DNA of 64,000 nt, taken from Gerris lacustris (lineage: Eukaryota > Arthropoda > Insecta > Hemiptera > Gerridae). Made by a program: the position numbers and the translations under genes. This document shows, piece by piece, positions 1-11,444 of this stretch. Position 1 is the stretch's first letter; every line of letters starts with the position of its first letter. Below the pieces are notes generated by a model. That model searched no databases, was not told the DNA's origin, and saw only the letters and a list, made by a program, of their open reading frames with translations. The stretch is taken from assembly GCA_951217055.1 (NCBI GenBank), contig OX578281.1:14106447-14170446 (forward strand). Reading direction: 5' to 3'.

Positions 1-560
1 GTCCAGAAGGAGGATCTAGAATGCAAAACCAGGATTACACGGGGATCCTTTTAGTAATGAACTCAGTATAATCTGATATTGACGTGCTTACAACAATATG
101 TCCTTAATCCACCGACACCCTCACCTATTGTCTTTAAGCTTCTTAACCAAACATTCATCACAATGCATTAAGGATTTATATAATGTGGCAATGCAAGGGT
201 ACTGAAGTCTAACAAGTTAATCTCAGTAAAAGGCTTTAGTAAGGTTGCTTGAGTGTATGCAGAATGAAGCTCTTACTGCTGCTCCTTAGAATCATTTGGA
301 GGGTTAAGGACATGAATTTCAAGAAAGTTTGTTTAACCTAAAGGGCCTTATCATGTATTATTTATTATGAAACCTCCCAATCTCTGGCTTCATTTCATAT
401 ACCTCTTTCTTCTTATTTCTCTTAAGTGATTTTATCGGTATCTTTACCAAGAAAAAAGAAAAGTGAAGAAGAATTGTCGTATGTTATTTTTGAAGAACGG
501 AGGCTTTTTCTTAAGGAGAATCTAACTTTAGCTCGTTTCCAAATAATATAAGAAAACTAA
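1..560. other. AT-rich DNA, no gene seen
   Basis: I see no protein signature, RNA gene or clear inverted or tandem repeat here. Composition matches the rest of the window. Confidence 0.5.
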
Positions 561-589
561 CAGTTAGATTAAATGTACTAGCAGGATTT

Positions 590-1050
590 TCGTATTAAGA
601 TACGAAGTTTGTTGTATTTTTAGGGTTTGGAGACCCCTTTTGTTTTTGGTAGATCGTCCTTCCGTCCGTCGCTGGATCATATCTCCCGAACTATTGTAGC
701 CAGAAATTTGATATAAAAATAAAACTTTTGCCCAAAAACAGGAAAAACCCTGTGAGCTTATAAACTCGAAATTTTTTCGATCAGTGAGCAATCGTGAATT
801 GATCGAACAAAAAAATAATTAATTCACAAATATATAGCACGCTTCCAAAATGACGGCTATTTTACCTCAAAAGAACCAAAGAAGTGCCTATATAAAATGC
901 TAAAGGATAATAATGCATACCTTGGTCCTCCAAACTTTTTATACAATATTTAGTTAGAAAAAAACAATGCAGAAAATATAAATTTTTATGACCGACGAAA
1001 CGATTTTAGCAGTTTACCAGCAAGTACTTGACAAAGTAATTGATCGAAGT
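590..1050 (+). repeat. Dispersed repeat R3, copy 1
   Basis: The segment begins near TTTTTAGGGTTT and continues with TCCTTCCGTCCGTCGC and a stretch resembling 11445-11640. Its second half (840-1020, containing AAAATGACGGCTATTTTACC) matches 12840-13035. It therefore represents the same repeat as 11445-13060 but without the foldback MITE that sits there. No coding capacity is evident. Confidence 0.7.
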
Positions 1051-1673
1051 TAAAAATGTGAACCAATTCAAAAGTTTAATTTTCTATTTTCTATTTAATG
1101 AGAATATAACAAAAGTTTAATGTTAGAAATGCGTTTCTGACACAAGGTCTGTCTGTCAGTAGTCGGTCCATCAGTCAAAAATGGTCCTAAATTTGTCTGA
1201 TTCGCCAAACATTAGCCCACAAATTTATTAAACATTGGTGTAAATAAATACTCATTATTAAATGGCTTAAAGGTGATATTCCGCTCCTTATATTAGGGCA
1301 TCTTCAAACCTTGTTAGAGGTCAAAGTTGTGTAAAATCATTAAAAGTAGTTTTCATTAAATCGTCAGAATTTTTTATTTAAATTTTAAGAGTCATTGAGT
1401 AGTTGTCTCGTTGACACCTAGTCACTGAATCAAGCTAGCCCACAAATGTACTCTATATTATAAAATTGCCTGATATATTTATAAATTGGTTGCCATGTCC
1501 AGAAAATGCATATTTGCATCAAGATTAGAGAGCTCTAATTTAGTATTTAATGCCCATTGGTATTTCAATTTTTTTAATTTTAAATGAATTATATCAAATG
1601 GTGTGAATAGTATGATCAGCTTACGCTGATTAATGAACTTCACTTGTATATAAAAATATTTGTGTTACCAATA

Positions 1674-2174
1674 GTCCAGGAGATAGCGTACAAAAAAGTG
1701 TCTGACTAACATCAAGCTAGAATTTTGTGTTCAAGTAAATCTTTTGGTGCCATTTAAGAATATGTGGTCGGCTGGTCCACATATTTTGGCGGACAATGTG
1801 ATTTTCATGATCCTGAGTACGAACTTAGTTAGTAGACCAAAAATCAGTTGATAGTAGTTTGTCACTTAACACCTCTTTGATTTGGAGAAATATTTGAGTA
1901 AATATCCTTTTAAGTGACAAACTACCATCAACTTGATTTTTGGTCTACCAACTAAATTCGTACTCAGGATCATGAAAATCATATTGGCCAGCAAAAAGGG
2001 CGGGACATGGCTGCTCTCCACCGATTTGTTTTTTTCAAATGCCTATCACCAAGCTATATCCCGCAGACGAACTTAGCCGACCACATATTTTTATAAGACT
2101 GTAAAACATTTACTTATACACAAAATTCTAGCTTGATGTTAGTCAGACACTTTTTTGCAGGCTATTTCCTGGAC
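1674..2174. mobile_element. Palindromic MITE, family A (full copy)
   Basis: Nearly the whole 0.5 kb is an inverted repeat. GTCCAGGAGATAGCGTAC at the left is matched by the reverse complement ending CCTGGAC at the right, and the inner segments (TGATCCTGAGTACGAA and its complement near 1955-1975) also pair. TA dinucleotides flank both ends (1672-1673 and 2175-2176), which suits a Tc1/mariner-like target duplication. There is no transposase, so this is a non-autonomous foldback element. Related pieces occur at 17529-17865 and 56267-56330. Confidence 0.8.
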
Positions 2175-2914
2175 TACAATTTTAAAATGTTTTGTCAAAC
2201 ATTTTGTAAGCAGCAAATTAACAAATATAGATCTAGAATAGTAGAAATTAAATGTGTTCTTTTTTAATCTTCATATCTTTATGTTAAAATCAACCAGATG
2301 TTTAGGAGTAGAATCATAAAATGAAATGAAATTTTCCCAAACGATAATTTGCCATTTCGCACGAATCAATCAACTACATAAAAGGGACCTTAACGAACTA
2401 ATTTGGCTGGTAATACATCCAAGCAATATCTCGCAAACATACGATATCCTCCTAAAATTGGATTAATTATGAATGGGCAACCCTTCATCTCAATATCAGA
2501 AATCATTAATGAATGCTGTGGCTTCACACAGGAGGAAAGGGGGGAGGGGTGGTCAAATTTCCATCGATTCGAAATAAATCATCAGACTTGATGAGGAATC
2601 ATTAAATCCTTCACTTCCAACCTCCTAATCTCATTAGTATAGGGACAAATAAATACGCATCATCACGAAAAACAACGGCATCAGATTCTAAAGCAACACC
2701 GTCCTCATTATTTAACGATATATATATCTATATATGTATAAATATTATCTTTTAAAACACGATTCATTAAAATTTTTAATGAATCCTTTAAAGCTATGAA
2801 TGGAAAACAGGAAAAATAGAGAAGAGAAATAAAAACTTGTCATCATTATTTTGACTTTATATGATTCTCAATTTTAATTAAGTGTATTTTTCTTGCTTTC
2901 AAATCCAGAGTTAT

Positions 2915-3090
2915 TTTAGGTCCGTAGGCAAAACCGATTATCATTATTCACTTTGTTTGTCTTTCTACTGTTAATACACCTGATCTCTACCCAACACAAA
3001 AAATTAAGCTTTGCAGTTATGTTACGTGTTAACACAAACACAGAAAAAATTTAGGGAAGCCCAAATGTCACCCCTAAAAACCATAAGGAT
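2915..3090 (+). repeat. R3-like dispersed repeat fragment
   Basis: This piece resembles 54064-54240: a GGTCCGTAGGCAAAACC-type start, a TGTCT-rich stretch, then CCCAACACAAAAAATTAAGC and GGGAAGCCC near the end. It appears to be a diverged member of the repeats that carry a short TGTC-repeat core. Confidence 0.5.
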
Positions 3091-3189
3091 GAAGTTTAAG
3101 TGGTTGACCTTTTTTAATAACGAAATTGCGTCGTGGGGTTTAAAATGGAAGCAGAGGACACCCTAAATATATTGAGCCTTAGGTCAAAT

Positions 3190-3445
3190 ATAGGGAGCAA
3201 GCGTGGCTTTCTCGCGTGGGCACTCATGGATCAGAAGGTCGGGGTTCAGTCCCTCGCCGTGATTCTCTAATTTACATGGCTCACTAATGATCACGTCATA
3301 CTCGCTTCGGCGGTACAATGTACAGAGGTATGATGTGTGAAGTGGCTGGAACTCTCTTCCAGTGGGGTAGTAAAAACGCCCGATTGAAGGCCTAATTGCT
3401 AGGTTGGAACAAGTGGTTCATCCTACCCGTACCTTACTACTACTA
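3190..3445 (+). mobile_element. Possible tRNA-derived SINE
   Basis: A B-box-like segment (GGGGTTCAGTCCCTCG, near 3240-3256) follows a tRNA-like head (GGGCACTCATGGATCAGAAG). About 200 bp of unrelated body follow and end in TACTACTACTACTAGG, a short-repeat tail of the kind SINEs carry. The A box is degenerate and no second copy lies in the window, so this is a tentative call. Confidence 0.35.
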
Positions 3446-4415
3446 CTAGGTGAAATATATATCAATCGAGTGTTTGGATCCTTAAAGGGTATGAAGAAGA
3501 AGACGACTAGCATTGCTTCATGCTATATGGCAACATTTCGGTTACTCGAACCATTTCCAAGCCTAAAAATTGTAAGAATGACATACATAATATTGTATCA
3601 ATAATAGACAACGTTACAGAATTGATCTAGTAATTACCTCTATCCTATAAATTTAATTCCAGTTCTCAAGGAGAAGAGTTGTGAATTATAAAGGTTTATA
3701 AATACTGGGTGTCATTGGGAGCAACTTAAAGTTCACCACGTCAATTTCCTATAATCAATAATGCACTGTACAGGTAATTGTGATAGTCTCGTATGAGATC
3801 ATATCGGAAAGGTATTAATACGGAAAGGGTTTCATCAGAGTGACAACTAAAATCAGAAGATATAAGGATATGTAGGTTTACCATGAGTAGAACAAGTGAC
3901 CTAAGTAGAACTGATAATATCACAAAAAAAAAACTGACAGAAGGGTATCAAAATTCGAACTTCTAGCTTAAACATTAAAAATAACAGTATAATACTAAAC
4001 TATAACATTGTATCACAGTAGGTTATAATCGACTAGTAACAATTAAAATATATGTTCTTAAAAATAAAATACGTCCTGTTATCACTGGTACTGATAAGGA
4101 CTAGACTACATATTGTGTTATCTAAATGTTTAACAAAATAAGCTGACAAATTTAATCATGTACTATAAATTCAATTAATATTAATTAACGGAAAGTGTAA
4201 TATAGATTATGTAATCTGAAGCGTATTATGTAGCGGGAGTTTTGAATTCAGATGGTAAATTCATCTAGAGTATTTGTTTAAGAATCTAGAATCAGTTTTG
4301 AGGTTAATTGTTGTCACCGAATTGATTGGCAATATGAAGTGCTTCAAGAATTTTTCTCCTATTTGTTCTATTCTCGCTATCTATTATTTTCGTATCATGA
4401 AACTTGAAGGTGTGA

Positions 4416-4555
4416 ACATAGATTGGAACATCTTTATGACCAATAAAAAGGCAACGCCAACACAGCTCTCTCCAGCCACACATATATGAGTGTGACTGGA
4501 CAGAGCTGTGTTGGCGTTGCCTTTTTGTTGGTCATAAAAATGTTCCAATCTATGT
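4416..4555. repeat. Near-perfect 140-bp hairpin
   Basis: The arms are about 58-60 nt each (ACATAGATTGGAACATCTTT on the left, its complement ending CCAATCTATGT on the right) and enclose a loop of roughly 20 nt around CCACACATATATGAG. Pairing is almost complete, including GGCAACGCCAACACAGCTCT in the stem. It could be a tiny MITE or, if transcribed, a hairpin or miRNA-like precursor. Open frames on both arms are by-products of the palindrome. Confidence 0.85.
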
Positions 4556-4944
4556 TTTTGAAGTTGGCTGCTTTCGCCAATATAGCTTTTAAGACACTCT
4601 CCACACGGAATCTGATAAATTGTACCTATTGCATTGTCGATGGGAATATTTTCTTTGAGATTATGGTACAGTTAATCGGTTTTATTATTGGGTGTGTGCA
4701 AAGCAAGGTTATCCAACTAGTTATAAATACATAAATCAATAAAAAATAATTATATAAAAGAATAATTATTGTAAAGCTGTATACATATAGTTGTGTGAAC
4801 TCTCTCTTCGCAGCTCAGAGCTCTGTGATCTCTAGTGGAAAGATAACCTTCTAGAGGGCTTAAATTTAAAATTATTAATGAAAGAATTATGGAATCTATG
4901 TACTAAATTATCTTTTATGAATCAATTTAATTATTTAATAAAAA

Positions 4945-5625
4945 ATAAAATAGACTGCCAATTAGTGTGGCACATAGCTTCCTCGCATCCTATCATGTAC
5001 TTTATTGTTATATTAACATTAAAATGATTGTTATATTACTTTATTGTTATATTGTTTATTGTGTAAAAACTATTAATAGTTTTAGCGATCTTTAACACTT
5101 TATAGGGGTGTCGCTGTAAGTTTTACTAAAAAATTGTATTTCAAAAAAATGTTTGTCTCATTGAATAGATGAAGTTAGATTTTTTTCCCGACCTAAAATT
5201 CTAATTTTAAATTTGAAGTTCTTGTTTTCGCGAGCGTTGCTCGTGAACGCTAGGACGAATAACGTTGTCCAACGAACTCGTCCTGGGCATTGGTAAAATA
5301 AACATGTCTACCAAATTTCATCAAAATCGGTTGACATTTACTCAAGTTATCGTCGCACGTTTCATAATTCGCGGACACACAGACCGACAGACAGACAGAC
5401 ACGAGACCAAAAATGTTCCCTGATGTCTGAAACGGATTTCTGTCTTGGAATTTTTAAAATCGGAGGCATAAAAGTTTTTCGTTCTCAAAAGTGAACACAA
5501 TGCTTTCGTTACCTTCGGTAAGCTCGAAAGCAAAATACAAATGCTCAATAAAGTACTTTGATCCAGAACTCTTGAGACCGAAAAGGAGAAAGTTACACAT
5601 ACAAGCAAAATAGAAAGCAACCCTA
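4945..5625 (+). repeat. Dispersed repeat R2a, copy 1
   Basis: The repeat starts at GACTGCCAATTAGTGTGGCA, passes through ATAGCTTCCTCGCATCC, a GCGAGCGTTGCTCGTGAACG block and CCAAATTTCATCAAAATCGG, and ends after an (ACAG)n run with GTTACCTTCGGTAAGCTCG. Long stretches are shared with 6880-7245 and 40960-41590. It has no recognisable protein. The related element 57115-57842 has terminal inverted repeats, so this family may be a DNA element. Confidence 0.8.
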
Positions 5626-5649
5626 CTTAAGACGCTGAGGTCTTGACAC

Positions 5650-6425
5650 TAACAGAAAAGCAGAATGGAAGACCAATCAGTTGAAATGGATGGGTAAAGA
5701 AGGGGACTGAGAGTTTCGAGGTTACATCATAACAAATAAGAAATACAGATATCAGGTAACAGATGGAGGCTGAGCAATCAGATATCTAAAGGATTGAGGA
5801 GTGTTCTCTTCGGTGGTATGGACACGTCCAAAGGACGGGCGAGGAATTATGACCTCACCTAATATTTACCATATTCTTTTCCATGATGTTTAAATATGGG
5901 TTGAATACTATTTGAATCCAGATACGATACACTAAATTCTGGGATAGTATCTGGATCGAGTTTCGTAGAACGTTCTTGGTCTGGATCCTGACATACAAAG
6001 AGTGTGGGTGAGAACGCCTCTAGCCCTAGCCTGTTTCTGTAGGAACTGTTGAATGGTGAAAACAACCTTATCTGTCATCAGTCATCACTAAGATACAAAC
6101 ACAAACCTGGTTATAAAAGGTGAAGGTAATAAAATTATTATTATTATTTATTCATCTGGTTGGTGTATTGAAAACGTATTGAATCCGGATTCACTACTAC
6201 TCATGGAAACACCTAGCTTGTTAAATCCCAAATCAGAATTCAATCCACATAAAAACATCGTGGAAGCGTAGTAATTGTATTTGTTGCTGCTAGGTTGAAG
6301 AAAACAAGGAAGACCTAGAGCAACCTGGAGAAGTAGTGTGGGCAGAGACTTCAGAATGAGGACTGGCTAGTTCATGGAGTGTAGAAAATGGAAATAGGGT
6401 AATTGCTGTGAAGACCAAGTCCTCC
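5650..6425 (+). pseudogene. Decayed LINE C-terminal fragments
   Basis: Two short plus-strand segments read like the C-terminal tail of endonuclease/RT LINEs. Near 5770-5850 the frame gives RIEECSLRWYGHVQRTGEEL, with a stop just upstream. Near 6308-6390 another gives GRPRATWRSSVGRDFRMRTG before a stop. In intact elements of this type these motifs lie within one ORF; here about 450 bp of unrelated sequence and stops separate them. I infer one old, broken insertion interrupted by later DNA. The RT core is not visible. Confidence 0.6.
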
Positions 6426-6874
6426 AAATTAAAAGTAAAAGTTAGGACAATATTTCATTTCGAATTGTTAAATTCCACATGTTTTAAGTATGGACGTTAA
6501 AACAAACAAGGAAAATAATACAGTTACATCTCTGTGATAAAATTTACAAAATGTCCGCTTCAATGTTTCCAAAATCACTAAAATTCCAAGCTTTGATTCT
6601 AGAAACAAATGCTTTTTTCCCTAATTGTGAACGAGTAAATTTCCAATAGAAAAAAAGTTCACTGTAGCCCTCAGTCTGAAAATTCTTCGTTTATTACAGT
6701 CGGTTGATTCTTTGTGATTACAGCGTTCAAGCGTTTCTACCTTTTTTCCCAAAAAGCAAATTCAAAATTGGAACAAGAATGAGTTTTAATTACAAAGAGA
6801 ATTATACGGGTGAAAATTCTTTGGAGTTTATTTTTACGAGACACTTATTTTAAACTCTCATGTATTTTAATTTT

Positions 6875-7250
6875 TTTAAAAAAATAGACTGCCAATTAGT
6901 GTGGCACATAGCTTCCTCACATCCTATCATGTGTACTTTTTTGTAATATTAACATTAACGTTATATTACTTTATCGTTATATTGTTTATTGTGTAAAAAC
7001 CATTAAATAGTTAGCGATCTTTAACACTTCATAGCGGTGTCGCTGTAGGTTTTAATAAAAAATGATATTTGAAAAAAAATAGACGAAGTTTGATTTTTTT
7101 CCCTAACTAAAATTCCAATTTTAAATTTGAAGTTCACGTTTATGCGAGCGTTGCGCGTGAACGCTTGAACGGATGACGTTGTCCAACGAACTCGTTCTGG
7201 GCATTGGTAAAATGAACATGTCTACCAAATTTTATCAAAATCGCGAGCGT
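6875..7250 (+). repeat. Dispersed repeat R2a, copy 2 (truncated)
   Basis: This copy matches 4945-5330 (GACTGCCAATTAGTGTGGCA, the GCGAGCGTTGCGCGTGAACG block and TACCAAATTTTATCAAAATC) and then stops at about 7245, before the (ACAG)n core. Confidence 0.75.
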
Positions 7251-7819
7251 CTATGGAGGTCATCTTAAGGAATAATTATTATTAAATTGTTTCTCCACGT
7301 AAATTCAAACTGTTTATCCTTCATAAGACCAAACAGTAATCAAAACAGTAACAGTAGTACAGTAAACGGTATCCGTAGATTTACAATAATTAACTTAAAT
7401 AAAACTTAGTTACAAATTTTATTTTTAAGTTTAAAGTAGAGGTTTACAAACTACAGAAAAGATATAATTTCAAAACTAAAATAAGGCTTGGCTGTGTTGT
7501 GTAATATAGATTCGCTTAGATAGCTTAGCTGGCATTCCTAACGGAAGTGCATCGGGATACGTTATCTAGATGAATAAACTGCATATCCATGCTAGCTGGC
7601 ACAAGTCAGTCAGTATAGTGTTCTAGAAAGTTTTTACAGTGTTGTAGAGCTTGACAAAAATACGGTTTTAATAAATAAATCTTCGCTTAGTCTGGTGCAG
7701 ACCATTTGGATAAATCTGTGGATCACAGGTATTTCCTTCAATTACTATATTAATGATTTGACGATTGGAACTATATAGTTGATATATTATACAATAAAAA
7801 TTCAATGAATCCCGTCATA

Positions 7820-8387
7820 GTCAGGGTGCCCATAGGCAAAAAAGTAACTTATACATACTCCGTCCAAACCTTTTTGTATGGCTTGTTTAGGCAAAGTATG
7901 AAACCGTTTTCCTTTGTGACTTTTTTTAGTTTTGGGGCGTTTTTTTTTTATTTGAACCCTAAAATTTTGACGCGTCAGACTTGAAAATCGGAAAAAGTTC
8001 TGCGTCAGACAATATTAAAATGTTGATTTATAAGGTTCAAATAATGTATCTTGTGAAAATCAGCTGGTTATTAATCATTAATTTATATTAGTTCATATTA
8101 ATTAATATCCATTATTATTAATTATAATTAATTAATAACTGGCTGATTTTCTCAAGATACATTATTTAAACCCTATAAATCAACATTTTAATATTGCCTG
8201 ACGCAGAAATTTTTCCGATTTTCTAGTCTGACGAGTCAAAATTTTAGGGTTCAAATAAAAAAAAAAACGCCCCAAAACTAAAAAAAGTCACAGAGGAAAA
8301 CGGTGTCAGATTTGGCCTAAACAAGCCATACAAAAAGGTTTGGAAAGGGTATGTATAAGTTACTTTTTTGCCTATGGGCACCCTGAC
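7820..8387. mobile_element. Palindromic MITE, family B (full copy)
   Basis: A 568-bp foldback with termini GTCAGGGTGCCCATAGGCAA and the complement CCTATGGGCACCCTGAC. The arms pair almost to the centre (AT-rich TTAATTAATA). TA flanks both sides (7818-7819 and 8388-8389), consistent with a Tc1/mariner-type target site. No coding sequence. Other copies: 38284-38530 and the right half at 56334-56533. Confidence 0.85.
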
Positions 8388-8389
8388 TA

Positions 8390-9040
8390 TCATGATCAAC
8401 AAATAAGTTGAAATATTTCAATAATAATTTGATTATATGCTCACTATAATAAAATATATAGTTTTATGAATAATTGCTGTCAATGAATTATTTATTCACA
8501 GCAGAAGTATCTGAATAGTAAAAGAAGAATTTCAGGCGGAAGCCGATCTTATATATTACGGAACTTCCAAAGTCCTAACTTTTCATTCGCCCTTAAAATA
8601 ACTTTTACGATATCTCATTTTCTTATTTTTCAATATGAATAAATATTAATTAATAATTGTTTATCTCCATTCTACAATAATATAGGGAAAATTTAAGATT
8701 AATAGCCAAATTGGGAAAAGGGTTTAGAAAAGTGGGCCTCAGTCGAATGTAATGTTTTGATTAAGGGACACAATATCTTAAATGTTTAAATCATAGAACT
8801 GCCCGCAGGCTCAGGGATTCTCGAATTTATCATCTCCATTATAGAATAGCCTATTATATAATTGGAAAAACGTTAATAATAGCCTATTAATAATAGGCAA
8901 AGCGTTCAGTCCCTTCAAAAATTGAAGTGTCCATTAAGTAGCCGCATAAGAGTTCCTATAATCTGTAATTTTAAGGAACTCCCTTATGGATTCATTCCCT
9001 TAAAAGGTTGCCGGGCTATAGAGCCTAGAAAACCTGTCTC
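8390..9040. other. AT-rich spacer
   Basis: No gene seen. A short imperfect inverted motif, AATAGCCTATTATATAATTG with ATAGCCTATTAATAATAGGC, lies near 8845-8900. Confidence 0.4.
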
Positions 9041-9180
9041 GTGAGATAGGTTAATCAGGTCAAATGGGTCATATGGGTTAGATAGGTCAGATGACCTATT
9101 TAATCTATTTAACTTATCTACTCCATTTAACCTATCTAAATCTAACCTATTAAACCTATTTATTTAGTGTAGAAAATCAT
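9040..9180. repeat. Degenerate GGTTA/CCTAT low-complexity block
   Basis: Repeated units such as GATAGGTTA, ATGGGTTAGATAGG and AACCTATCTA. The wording resembles the 46-bp array at 9848-10090, so it may be a decayed or inverted flank of that array. Confidence 0.5.
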
Positions 9181-9333
9181 TGTTTAATTTTGAGACAAAT
9201 TTATCTTTAAAATTAATATATTAAATCAGTTGACAAATAGTTATGTATTAATTAATTTCAACCTTCTGTAAAAATTGATGTTATTAAAGGTAAACTTGTT
9301 TACAATTAATAACATTGTCGTTTATTTTTATAC

Positions 9334-9410
9334 TAGCCTTTAGGCCCGTAGTAACGGGCAGAATGTTGCCTTATCAATAAAAAATCATTTCAAGGTGAGT
9401 CGTCGCCATC
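9334..9410 (+). mobile_element. Hairpin-bearing element end, copy 1
   Basis: AGCCTTTAGGCCCGT leads into a perfect 6-bp stem (GCCCGT, loop AGTA, ACGGGC, 9344-9359) and is followed within about 40 bp by CAAGGTGAGTCGTCG. The same arrangement recurs at 10405-10610 with a different loop. A GC-rich subterminal hairpin in AT-rich DNA recalls Helitron ends, but no CTRR terminus, host AT site or Rep/helicase is demonstrated. Confidence 0.45.
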
Positions 9411-9531
9411 GTCGGGACACTTCTCAATTATAAATAAATAAATGAATAATTCAAATATAAATTAAAAAAAATAAAATAAAATAATAAATTGCAAGAAAAA
9501 GATCTGAAAAATCATTAATTATATTCAATAG

Positions 9532-9848
9532 GAATGAGTCTCGCGCTGTCCAGTTATACTTAAATAGAAGGAGCACCGTGATGTCTAGTTATGTCTTATT
9601 AATTGTATTTAAAGAATAAAAGCTGAGAGATAATTAGTTATATTTAAAATGAATGAGTCTCGCGCTGTCCAGTTATACTTAAATAGAAGGAGCACCGTGA
9701 TGTCTTGTTATGTCTTATTAATTGTATTTATAGAAAAAGAACTGAGAGATAATTAGTTATATTTAAAATGAATGAGTCTCGCGCTGTCCAGTTATACTTA
9801 AATAGAAGGAGCCACGTGATGTCTAGTTATTTCTTATTAATTGTATTG
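9532..9848 (+). repeat. 119-bp tandem repeat, about 2.7 copies
   Basis: Units start with GAATGAGTCTCGCGCTGTCC at 9532, 9651 and 9770, giving a period of 119 bp with high identity. It lies between the two hairpin-bearing ends and directly abuts the 46-bp array. Confidence 0.9.
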
Positions 9849-10130
9849 GCTAGATAGGTTAACCAGGTCAAATTAGGTTAAACAGATTGGGAAGGCTAGA
9901 TAGGTTAACCAGGTTAAATAAGTAAATTGTGTGAAACAGATTGGAAAGGCTAGATAGGTTAACCAGGTCAAATTTGGTTAAACAGATTGGAAAGGCTAGA
10001 TAGGTTAACCAGGTCAAATTAGGTTAAACAGATTGGAAAGGCTAGATAGGTTAACCAGGTCAAATTAGGTTAAACAGATTGGAAAGGCTAGATAGGTTAA
10101 ATGGGTTAGATTGATCGGATGAGTTAAATA
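9848..10130 (+). repeat. 46-bp tandem repeat, about five copies
   Basis: Units begin GGCTAGATAGGTTAACCAGG at 9848, 9894, 9948, 9994 and 10040 (one unit is 54 bp), and a sixth start at 10086 grades into diverged sequence. Confidence 0.9.
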
Positions 10131-10404
10131 GGTTAGATATATAAATAATAATTTGTTTAGATTAAATAGGCCAAATTAGTTAAATAGGTTATATGTATAT
10201 GAATTTATATCCCGGATGTTATATTAAAGGTATAAACATGCCCAAAGATATTAGTTTATTTAAATTTAACCATATAATTTGTTTTACCGGGAAAAATACA
10301 GTTTCACGAGATATTAATGAATATAAATCTGATTTAGATGAAACTCCAATACGAAATATAAACAACCACCTGTTGAATACTTTTTCAATGTTTAATTTAT
10401 TCAC

Positions 10405-10615
10405 CAGCCTTTAGGCCCGTGGCAACGGGCTTAATTTTACATATTTTTAAAAGAAAAATAAAATTAAGTAAATTGATCTAGATATCTATTTAGATAAGCT
10501 ATTATATCTATTTAAAGACCAACAAATCAAAATCCAAAACAAACATTTATTTTTATTGGAATAAATGTGGTTGCCTTAGCTTGGCAATAACAAATCAAGG
10601 TGAGTCGTCGGGATA
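10405..10615 (+). mobile_element. Hairpin-bearing element end, copy 2
   Basis: AGCCTTTAGGCCCGT with the perfect stem GCCCGT/ACGGGC (10415-10430, loop GGCA). GGTTGCCTTAGCTTGGC and CAAGGTGAGTCGTCG follow downstream, as at 9334-9410 but with extra DNA in between. It is probably a second copy of the same element. Confidence 0.45.
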
Positions 10616-11444
10616 GTACTCGATTGTATAAAGGATTGTTTGTTTTGTTGGGTGTTTGACAACTCAAGTCATTTGTCATTTATATTCAGGTTCATAAATA
10701 TACTTTATAATAAATTAATTAAATTATTTACTCTGGGATTTAAATGTAATAACACTGAACACACGAATATGATAAACTTTTGTTAAATTTTTTTGGACCA
10801 AATTTTTATATTTTTATTTCAGATAGCATTATTATTTCATATCCACCAAGATTCCAAGAATTTGTATTTCATGTACTATTTATCTTTCAGCAAGATAACA
10901 AAAATTCAATTCTAACTTGTTTAATCGTTTTATTAGGTTATATATTTCATTTTATATTATATATAATATGTTCAGGGTATTTTGGTTGTTACTTCGTGCA
11001 ACAGGTTTTAAAAGGCAACGGAAGACAAATAGCTTCCCCATCCTGGCTCAACCACGAATACCCCCCTCCCCCACCCCCCACCTCCCCTCTATCTGAATTA
11101 GTGATTCCTGGGTTTGATTTACATCGCATCCTCGTGCTTAAAATATAAAAAAATATCTTGAGATTATTTTTTTAAAAAAGCATCAATATCCTTTAACCTT
11201 TTTATCCATTTAGACTCTGACATTAGGCAACAACTTCTTGATTTTCGACGACTTTTCGTTTCAGTCTACTACAATTCGTACGAAAACGTACTAGTTCGAT
11301 TGCGAAATTGTACATAAAAATTATCCAGATGATTCAACATTAATTTCAACTTTCTGGCACATTGCTTTCTTAACCTTCTGCGCATGCACTCTATATATAT
11401 TTTTAATTAACACTTATATTATTTGAAAATAATCACACTATGCT
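10616..11444. other. AT-rich spacer with a C-rich patch
   Basis: A 122-codon open frame (10780-11148) crosses this region, but its composition follows T-rich DNA and a CCCCCTCCCCCACCC patch near 11064. I see no family signature and do not call a gene. Confidence 0.4.

Noticed and set aside
10780..11148. A 122-codon open frame
   Set aside because: The composition is dictated by T-rich DNA and ends in a Pro run from a C-rich patch; no family signature.
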